Assembly (NCBI GenBank): GCA_004554555.1
Contig: SFLN01000092.1
Span: 1 to 7,626, forward strand
Reading direction: 5' to 3'
Source: [Eubacterium] saphenum
GTDB taxonomy: Bacteria > Bacillota > Clostridia > Oscillospirales > Ruminococcaceae
DNA: 7,626 bases
Position numbers and translations under genes: made by a program
The notes under the pieces: model-generated
What the model saw: only the letters and a program-made list of their open reading frames with translations
Told to the model about the DNA's origin: nothing
Databases searched by the model: none
In this document: positions 1 through 3,817 of the stretch, piece after piece
Layout: every line of letters starts with the position of its first letter
How positions within the stretch are numbered: the first letter of the stretch is position 1

Positions 1-337
1 TTCCAGCCAACTCTTTCTTGAATTTACGGACGCTTTTTCTGTCAAGACCGACAAACGCGATTTTCAGAAAACGCTTCCCGCTCTCACAAATCGCGCGTTT
101 AACCGCGTTTATGATTTTTTCGGTAACCTCGGTTTCATCAAAAACAAAACAAGCGAACGCGGGTGATGAAGGTCGCGAGAAAATCTCCGCGTCACGACTG
201 AGCTTTTCCAGCACAAGCTCCTCGAAACCATACAGCCCGTCCAAGTGCTCAAACCAAATCTCGCCGCCGTTGTACGGGAGCGCAAAGGATTTCTTCTTGT
301 ATCCCGCAAGCTCCTCGCCGTTTGTTTTCTCAGACAA
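1..337 (-). CDS. Hypothetical protein, N-terminal 112 residues (3' end beyond left edge)
   Basis: The family is not securely recognised. The frame reads open from position 337 to the left edge. I chose TTG at 337 because GAGGTG at 344-349 sits 6 bases upstream; a GTG at 346 in the same frame overlaps that site and is less likely. The first half holds an aromatic stretch (YNGGEIWFEHLDGLYGF, about residues 22-38). The second half has an alpha/beta pattern: strand FACFVFDET (61-69), helix TEKIINAVKRA (72-82), strand FLKIAFVGLD (90-99), then a basic helix RKSVRKFKK. This alternation resembles a STAS/SpoIIAA-like fold, but that is inference from pattern only. There is no signal peptide or membrane segment, so it is probably cytoplasmic. 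It starts 57 bases after the flavodiiron gene, with a terminator hairpin in between, so its transcript source is unclear. Confidence 0.6.
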   Translation of the reverse strand, partial: MSEKTNGEELAGYKKKSFALPYNGGEIWFEHLDGLYGFEELVLEKLSRDAEIFSRPSSPAFACFVFDETEVTEKIINAVKRAICESGKRFLKIAFVGLDRKSVRKFKKELAG

Positions 338-343
338 AACATT

Positions 344-349
344 CACCTC
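344..349 (-). promoter_or_regulatory. Ribosome binding site deciding the TTG start of the left-edge gene
   Basis: GAGGTG on the minus strand lies 6 bases before TTG at 337. An ATG at 342 is out of frame with the protein-like reading, and a GTG at 346 lies inside the site itself. The spacing therefore favours TTG. Confidence 0.5.
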
Positions 350-357
350 AGATTGCG

Positions 358-387
358 AAAAAACCCGAGCGGAAAACTCGGGTTTTT
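358..387 (-). terminator. Intrinsic terminator after the flavodiiron gene
   Basis: A perfect 10-bp stem, AAAACCCGAG (360-369) with CTCGGGTTTT (377-386), has a 7-base loop. On the minus strand it is followed by a run of T. It begins 8 bases after the flavodiiron stop codon and should end that transcript. The left-edge gene starts only about 20 bases further on, so read-through here would link the two. Confidence 0.85.
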
Positions 388-394
388 GTGTATT

Positions 395-1555
395 TTACTG
401 CATAAGCTCCTTGACAAGCGCATCAAGCTGCGCGTCGTTTTCGGGAGCAAGCGCGGATTTAAGCGTAACCGTAGTTTCGGTGAACGTGATGTTCTTGGAG
501 TTCTCGAAGCACTTCTTGATAACCTTTGCCGCGGTCGGCGCCCACGAACCGTTCTCGATGATACCGATAAGACGGTTCTGGTAATTTCTCTCAACAAGGT
601 GCGCGATGAACTCACGCATTGTCGGGAAAGCGTCCGCGTTGTAGGTTGTGGTGGCAAGAACGAGTTTTCCGTAGCGGAACGCGTCTTCGACAGCCTCAGC
701 CCAGTCGTCGCGCGCCAAATCCGTTACCGCAACCTTCGGGCAGCCCGCTGCTTTCAGCTTCTCCGCAAGCAGCAGAGCCGCTTCCTTCGTGTGACCGTAA
801 ACCGATGTGTAGGCAACGCAAACGCCCTCGCTCTCAACGCCGTAGCTCGACCAGGTGTTGTAGGTGTCGAGATAATAGCCCAAGTTCTCGGTCAAAACGG
901 GACCGTGAAGCGGGAGAATTTTCTCGATATCAAGCCCCGCAGCCTTTTTCAGAACCGCCTGAACCTGCGCGCCGTACTTGCCGACGATACCGAAATAATA
1001 GCGTCTGGCCTCGCAAGCCCAGCCCTCCGGGTCAACGACATCGTTTGCACCGAATTTACCGAAGCCGTCCGCCGAGAAAAGCGCCTTGTCCGCGCTGTCG
1101 TAGGTCATGATAACCTCGGGCCAGTGAACCATCGGCGCGGTGATGAAATTCAGCTCGTGCGCACCGAGAGAAAGCTTGTCGCCCTCGCCGACAACAATCT
1201 GCTTGTCCTTGAAATCGTTGCCGAAAAACTGCCCCATCATCACGAACGCCTTCGCCGAAGCCACAATTTTCGCCTCGGGATAACGCTCCGCGAAAACCGC
1301 GATATTTGCCGAGTGGTCGGGCTCCATGTGCTGAACCACAAGATAATCGGGCTTTCTGCCGCCGAGCTCCTTTTCGAGATTTCCGAGCCACTCCTCGCCG
1401 AAGTGCGCCTCAACCGTGTCCATAACCGCGATTTTCTCGTCAAGTATAACGTAAGAATTGTACGCCATTCCGTTCGGCACGTCGTACATTCCCTCAAACA
1501 AATCAACCTCGTGGTCGTTTACGCCTATGTATTTTATGTCCTTTGAAATTTCCAT
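395..1555 (-). CDS. fprA: FprA-type flavodiiron protein (O2/NO reductase)
   Basis: This cytoplasmic enzyme reduces O2 to water and/or NO to N2O in anaerobes; a rubredoxin or similar carrier normally supplies electrons. The 386 residues match the two-domain core of class A flavodiiron proteins. The N-terminal metallo-beta-lactamase-like domain (about 1-240) shows a full di-iron ligand set: H76, E78, D80 and H81 in QHMEPDH, then H144 (VHWPE), D163 (SADGFG) and H217 (LPLHGP). The flavodoxin-like domain (about 244-386) shows the FMN phosphate loop TSVYGHT (250-256), TTTYNADAFPTM (302-313) and NGSWAPTA (335-342). There is no C-terminal rubredoxin or NAD(P)H:flavin reductase domain. Start: ATG at 1555 has GGAGG 6 bases upstream. 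The longer reading from 1600 is rejected because that codon lies inside the promoter spacer. Expression should come from the promoter at 1591-1619. The substrate, O2 or NO, cannot be told from sequence. Confidence 0.95.
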   Translation of the reverse strand: MEISKDIKYIGVNDHEVDLFEGMYDVPNGMAYNSYVILDEKIAVMDTVEAHFGEEWLGNLEKELGGRKPDYLVVQHMEPDHSANIAVFAERYPEAKIVASAKAFVMMGQFFGNDFKDKQIVVGEGDKLSLGAHELNFITAPMVHWPEVIMTYDSADKALFSADGFGKFGANDVVDPEGWACEARRYYFGIVGKYGAQVQAVLKKAAGLDIEKILPLHGPVLTENLGYYLDTYNTWSSYGVESEGVCVAYTSVYGHTKEAALLLAEKLKAAGCPKVAVTDLARDDWAEAVEDAFRYGKLVLATTTYNADAFPTMREFIAHLVERNYQNRLIGIIENGSWAPTAAKVIKKCFENSKNITFTETTVTLKSALAPENDAQLDALVKELMQ

Positions 1556-1561
1556 AATTAT

Positions 1562-1566
1562 CCTCC
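1562..1566 (-). promoter_or_regulatory. Ribosome binding site deciding the fprA start
   Basis: GGAGG lies 6 bases upstream of ATG at 1555. It fixes the start and excludes the in-frame upstream ATG at 1600. Confidence 0.85.
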
Positions 1567-1574
1567 AAATTGCT

Positions 1575-1587
1575 TTTGTATTACAAA
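1575..1587 (-). promoter_or_regulatory. Candidate operator: 13-bp perfect inverted repeat over the fprA transcription start
   Basis: TTTGTA-A-TACAAA reads the same on both strands around a single central base. It lies just downstream of the -10 box, over the expected start of transcription (about 1584). Its position suits a repressor site. The sequence does not match the PerR, Fur or Rex consensus that I know, so no regulator is named. Confidence 0.4.
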
Positions 1588-1590
1588 GAA

Positions 1591-1619
1591 ATTGTACCAC
1601 ATTTTTCTCTCTTTGTCAA
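1591..1619 (-). promoter_or_regulatory. SigA-type promoter for fprA
   Basis: The -35 box TTGACA (1614-1619) is perfect. A 17-base spacer leads to the -10 box TACAAT (1591-1596), one mismatch from consensus. The expected start near 1584 gives a leader of about 29 bases before the ATG at 1555. It lies just after the terminator of the upstream gene, so fprA should be an independent transcription unit. Confidence 0.85.
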
Positions 1620-1632
1620 GACTTGCGCAAAC

Positions 1633-1663
1633 AAAAAACCGCGCTCCGAGAAGAACGCGGTTT
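1633..1663 (-). terminator. Intrinsic terminator after the NADTG surface protein
   Basis: An 8-bp stem, AAACCGCG (1636-1643) with CGCGGTTT (1656-1663), has a 12-base loop and is followed on the minus strand by six T (1638 to 1633). It starts 17 bases after the stop codon at 1681. Confidence 0.75.
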
Positions 1664-1680
1664 ATGTATTTTTTCAACAA

Positions 1681-2397
1681 TTAAGCTCTCTTGCGGGAGA
1701 TTACAACAGCAGCGCCTGCAACAGCGATTACGCCAACAACAGCCGCAACGCCCTCAACACCGGTATCAGCGTTGTCGCCGCCGGTTGCGTCGCCGGTTGT
1801 TTCGCCGGTACCGGGCTTAACGTCTTCTCCTGCCTGACCTGCCTCATAAGCGTCGAGTGCCTCGGAAATCGTCTTGAGAGTTTCCTCGTCAAAATTCATA
1901 ATAACAGACTCAATAAACGAGCTAAATCCCTCAGGGTCCTGAAGAGAGGTCAGAAGAGCGGTGTACATATCTTTGTACATTTCGGGAGTGAACGCGCCCT
2001 CGCCCGCTTCGGAATTGTAGTATTCCATAATCTGGTTAATCTGTTCCTCGGAAACGCCGTTAGCCTGGAGCTGCTCAACGAACATAGCCTTGAGCTCCTC
2101 GGGAGTCTTGCCCTCAATCTGCTCCATAGCGTTGTCAACGATAGCGTCAACGCCGCCTGCTGCCTCGATAGAAGCCTTAATCTGCTCAGCAAACACAGCA
2201 AGCTTGTCGCCAAAGAGCTTCTTGAACTGCTCAGCAACCTTAGTTTCAAGCTCAGCACTGGTGTCGCCGGGAGCGATATAAATATCCTCATCAACGGGTG
2301 CGGAAACAAGTACAGGCTCATCAGCGAATGCGGTTGCAGATACTGCGCAAACTGCTCCTGCCGCAACAACGCCTGCAAGAATTGACTTAATCTTCAT
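1681..2397 (-). CDS. Secreted acidic protein with sortase-like C-terminal anchor (NADTG)
   Basis: No enzyme family is recognised. The 238-residue product begins with a signal peptide: K2 and K4, a hydrophobic core at 5-20, and likely cleavage after AFA at residue 25. The mature region (26-187) is acidic and mostly helical, rich in E, A, Q and M, for example KTPEELKAMFVEQLQANG at 97-114. A flexible G/T/D/E linker follows (about 188-208). The end has the layout of a cell-wall sorting signal: NADTG (209-213), a hydrophobic stretch (214-233) and the basic tail SRKRA. NPDTG-like variants of LPXTG are familiar in Ruminococcaceae, so anchoring to wall or membrane at the surface is inferred. Start: MKIK at 2397 has GGAGG 9 bases upstream; an in-frame ATG at 2445 has no ribosome site. 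It has its own promoter and terminator, so it is monocistronic. No sortase gene lies in the window. The role of the acidic region is unknown. Confidence 0.85.
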   Translation of the reverse strand: MKIKSILAGVVAAGAVCAVSATAFADEPVLVSAPVDEDIYIAPGDTSAELETKVAEQFKKLFGDKLAVFAEQIKASIEAAGGVDAIVDNAMEQIEGKTPEELKAMFVEQLQANGVSEEQINQIMEYYNSEAGEGAFTPEMYKDMYTALLTSLQDPEGFSSFIESVIMNFDEETLKTISEALDAYEAGQAGEDVKPGTGETTGDATGGDNADTGVEGVAAVVGVIAVAGAAVVISRKRA

Positions 2398-2493
2398 AAT
2401 AAATATCCTCCATAACTGTAAAAACGCGGCAAAAACCGCAGCCATAAGACTAAAGCCGCTATTTGCCCCGCAGCCTTAATCCCTATGAAAATA

Positions 2494-2522
2494 ATTATAC
2501 ATTATTTCACAAAGAATTGCAA
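2494..2522 (-). promoter_or_regulatory. SigA-type promoter for the NADTG surface protein
   Basis: The -35 box TTGCAA (2517-2522) has four of six consensus bases, the spacer is 17 bases, and the -10 box TATAAT (2494-2499) is perfect. Transcription should begin near 2487, giving a leader of about 90 bases, which is long for this window and GC-rich in its middle. Confidence 0.75.
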
Positions 2523-2600
2523 CCGACAGTTTCACCAAATAAAAATTTTTATCGCCTCAAAATTTGGTCATTCCTACAAAATTTTTGTCGATTTTTCCAC

Positions 2601-2631
2601 AAAAAAGGCATTTCCGAACAGAAATGCCTTT
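2601..2631 (-). terminator. Intrinsic terminator after the TPATG surface protein
   Basis: A perfect 11-bp stem, AAAGGCATTTC (2604-2614) with GAAATGCCTTT (2621-2631), has a 6-base loop and is followed on the minus strand by six T. It lies 15 bases after the stop codon at 2647. It separates this gene from the next one, which has its own promoter. Confidence 0.9.
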
Positions 2632-2646
2632 CATTTATATTAAATT

Positions 2647-3114
2647 TTACTCGCCGCGGCGATTTGCCGTTACCACAACGCCAAGTGCGCCGAGCATTGC
2701 CGCAGCTGCGGTCAAGCCGAAGGATACGCCTGTTGCGGGAGTCTGGTTGTTGGTTACGTCATTTCCAAGACCGCTGTTCAAGCCCGAGTTGTCCGTGTCG
2801 GTAATGTCAGGAACATCGCTTACCGTGGGATTGTTTGTGCCGTTGGTGTTTCCGTTGTTAACGCCGTTATTGGTGCCGTTTGTTGTACCGTTTGTTGTAC
2901 CGTTTGTGTTGTTATCGGTACCGTTTGTTCTGCCGCCGGTAATTCCGTTTACAATATCCTCGCCCGCGTTTGCAACGCCGTTTATAAGGTCTTCGCCCGC
3001 GTTAATAGCGCCGTTTGCCGCTCTTCCAACCGCGTTTGTCGCCGCGCTCGCAGTCGCCGTCAATGCCGCAAAGCAAGCTGCACAAGCAGCCGCTGCCGAT
3101 ATCTTTTTAATCAT
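2647..3114 (-). CDS. Small repetitive secreted protein with sortase-like C-terminal anchor (TPATG)
   Basis: The function is not recognised. The 155-residue product starts with a signal peptide: MIKK, an alanine-rich core, and likely cleavage after ASA at residue 24. Residues 34-55 hold two tandem copies of an 11-residue unit, NGAINAGEDLI and NGVANAGEDIV, with a third NGI starting. A Thr/Asn/Gly-rich stretch (about 60-95) contains repeated NGT units, encoded by a 12-base tandem repeat near 2877-2904. A short D/N/G-rich spacer follows. The C-terminus has TPATG (125-129), a hydrophobic stretch (130-150) and the basic tail NRRGE. This is the layout of an LPXTG-like sorting signal, with xPxTG kept and the leading Leu replaced. 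Wall or membrane display is inferred; a plain C-terminal membrane anchor is the alternative. Start: ATG at 3114 has AGGAG 7 bases upstream. The repeats make a structural stalk or spacer more likely than an enzyme. Confidence 0.8.
   Translation of the reverse strand: MIKKISAAAACAACFAALTATASAATNAVGRAANGAINAGEDLINGVANAGEDIVNGITGGRTNGTDNNTNGTTNGTTNGTNNGVNNGNTNGTNNPTVSDVPDITDTDNSGLNSGLGNDVTNNQTPATGVSFGLTAAAAMLGALGVVVTANRRGE
2877..2904 (-). repeat. 12-base tandem repeat encoding the NGT-rich stretch
   Basis: On the plus strand the unit GTTTGTTGTACC occurs twice in direct succession and is followed by a partial third copy. It lies inside the small surface protein gene and encodes the TNGT repeats. 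Such units can change copy number by slippage. Confidence 0.6.
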
Positions 3115-3137
3115 CGCTTTTCTCCTATCTTTGCAAA

Positions 3138-3158
3138 TTGCGCGAAAATTTCACGCAA
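3138..3158 (-). promoter_or_regulatory. 21-bp near-perfect inverted repeat upstream of the TPATG surface protein
   Basis: On the minus strand TTGCGTGAAA and TTTCGCGCAA flank one base; nine of ten positions pair, and the tenth would be a G-U pair in RNA. It lies 11 bases before the AGGAG ribosome site. It could be an operator or a leader hairpin. No clear promoter hexamers were found in the 120-base gap. Confidence 0.35.
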
Positions 3159-3234
3159 GAATATTATTCGCAAAGCAGAATTTTTTATCGGCGGTGATTT
3201 TTAGCAGCCGTGTTTTAACGGAAATTTTTGGAAA

Positions 3235-3591
3235 TCAATCGGTTTTGCGCGGTTTTCTCGGCTTCTTCTCCGTCAACTCAAAGCTCGAAATCGTCATTCG
3301 TTCAATCTCCTCGCGCGGCACATCGGAATTGAGATAAACCGTGTTCCAGTGCGTTTTGTTCATGTGATACGCGGGCGTCACACCCTCGAACGCGCGCCGC
3401 AAAAAATCCGCTTCCATCGGGTCGCATTTCAGGTTTACAATCCACTCGCCGTTGTGCTCCATCACAAGCGCAAACCATTTTCGATTAACCGAGTGCCGCG
3501 CCACAACCGTTTCAAAATCCTCGTCAAACGGGCTGTCAAGCTCCGCGCCGCCCAAGGTTTTGCAAAATTCCAGAAATTCTTCCTTCGTCAT
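3235..3591 (-). CDS. MmcQ/YjbR family protein
   Basis: The 118-residue length and motifs fit the MmcQ/YjbR (DUF419) family, small CyaY-like alpha/beta proteins often annotated as DNA-binding without firm functional proof. Visible marks are the N-terminal helix TKEEFLEFCKTLGGAE, SPFDEDFETVVARH (20-33), KWFALVM (38-44), VNLKCDPMEADFLR (52-65), PAYHMNKTHWNTV (73-85), and a closing helix led by VPREEIERM (91-99). The tail KKPRKPRKTD is strongly basic, which could help nucleic-acid binding. There is no signal peptide or membrane segment, so it is cytoplasmic. Start: ATG at 3591 has the GGGGTG-type site just upstream. It begins 15 bases after the stop of the interrupted small ORF and about 230 bases after the helicase gene, so it may be transcribed with the helicase. 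I see no convincing terminator after it. Confidence 0.9.
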   Translation of the reverse strand: MTKEEFLEFCKTLGGAELDSPFDEDFETVVARHSVNRKWFALVMEHNGEWIVNLKCDPMEADFLRRAFEGVTPAYHMNKTHWNTVYLNSDVPREEIERMTISSFELTEKKPRKPRKTD

Positions 3592-3606
3592 CTCGTCACC
3601 CCAAAA

Positions 3607-3768
3607 CTAATGCCGCAGCGCTTTTCCAAGTACCGCGGCAGTAATCTCTTTTCCGTCAAGCGCGTTCCCGTTCGGATAGGCAAAACAGCGTTCTGCGGCG
3701 CTTTGCGGTCAAAATGCACCCGCTTTTGCAGGCACACGCTCTCCCGAGTTCAAGGAATATAGCTGCAT
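3607..3768 (-). pseudogene. Small ORF (53 codons plus stop) interrupted by an in-frame TGA
   Basis: ATG at 3768 has a good ribosome site (GAGG at 3776-3779, 7 bases upstream). It reads MQLYSLNSGERVPAKAGAF, meets TGA at 3709-3711, and continues in the same frame as protein-like sequence (for example ERCFAYPNGNALDGKE) to TAG at 3607. The post-stop part looks coding, and its TAG sits 15 bases before the MmcQ/YjbR start, the spacing expected of an operon gene. Other genes here use TGG for Trp, and the MmcQ gene ends in TGA, so the standard bacterial code holds. The TGA may be an inactivating mutation, a sequence error, or a recoded or leaky UGA; it is followed by C, a context known to be leaky. 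A hairpin can form at 3680-3706, but its loop starts too close to the TGA and lacks a G in its first two bases, so it fits a selenocysteine signal poorly. A genuine 19-residue peptide is also possible. The family is not recognised. Confidence 0.4.
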
Positions 3769-3817
3769 TCCCTTTCCTCTTGCTTTTTATATCGGCAGAT
3801 TTTCCCAAAAGTTTAGC

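Noticed and set aside
245..1546. 433-codon open frame on the plus strand
   Set aside because: It is exactly antisense to fprA, has a composition typical of a shadow frame (rich in Arg, Leu, Val), no ribosome site and no recognisable domain. The minus-strand protein has a full set of catalytic residues.
1556..1600. N-terminal extension of fprA to the ATG at 1600
   Set aside because: That codon falls inside the spacer of the fprA promoter and has no ribosome site, whereas ATG at 1555 has GGAGG 6 bases upstream.
2398..2445. N-terminal extension of the NADTG protein to the ATG at 2445
   Set aside because: It has no ribosome site and would bury the signal peptide behind 16 residues. MKIK at 2397 has GGAGG at good spacing.
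3161..3186. Promoter for the TPATG gene using TAATAT or TATTCT as -10
   Set aside because: No reasonable -35 hexamer lies 16-18 bases upstream of either, so the call would rest on AT-richness alone.
3680..3706. Selenocysteine insertion element after the TGA at 3709-3711
   Set aside because: A hairpin forms, but its loop starts only about 10 bases after the TGA, its first two loop bases are C, and the stem has a 3-base bulge. This fits the known bacterial model poorly, and no selenium genes are in view.
3349..3762. Plus-strand open frame of 137 codons
   Set aside because: It is antisense to the MmcQ/YjbR gene and the small ORF, with no ribosome site or family resemblance.
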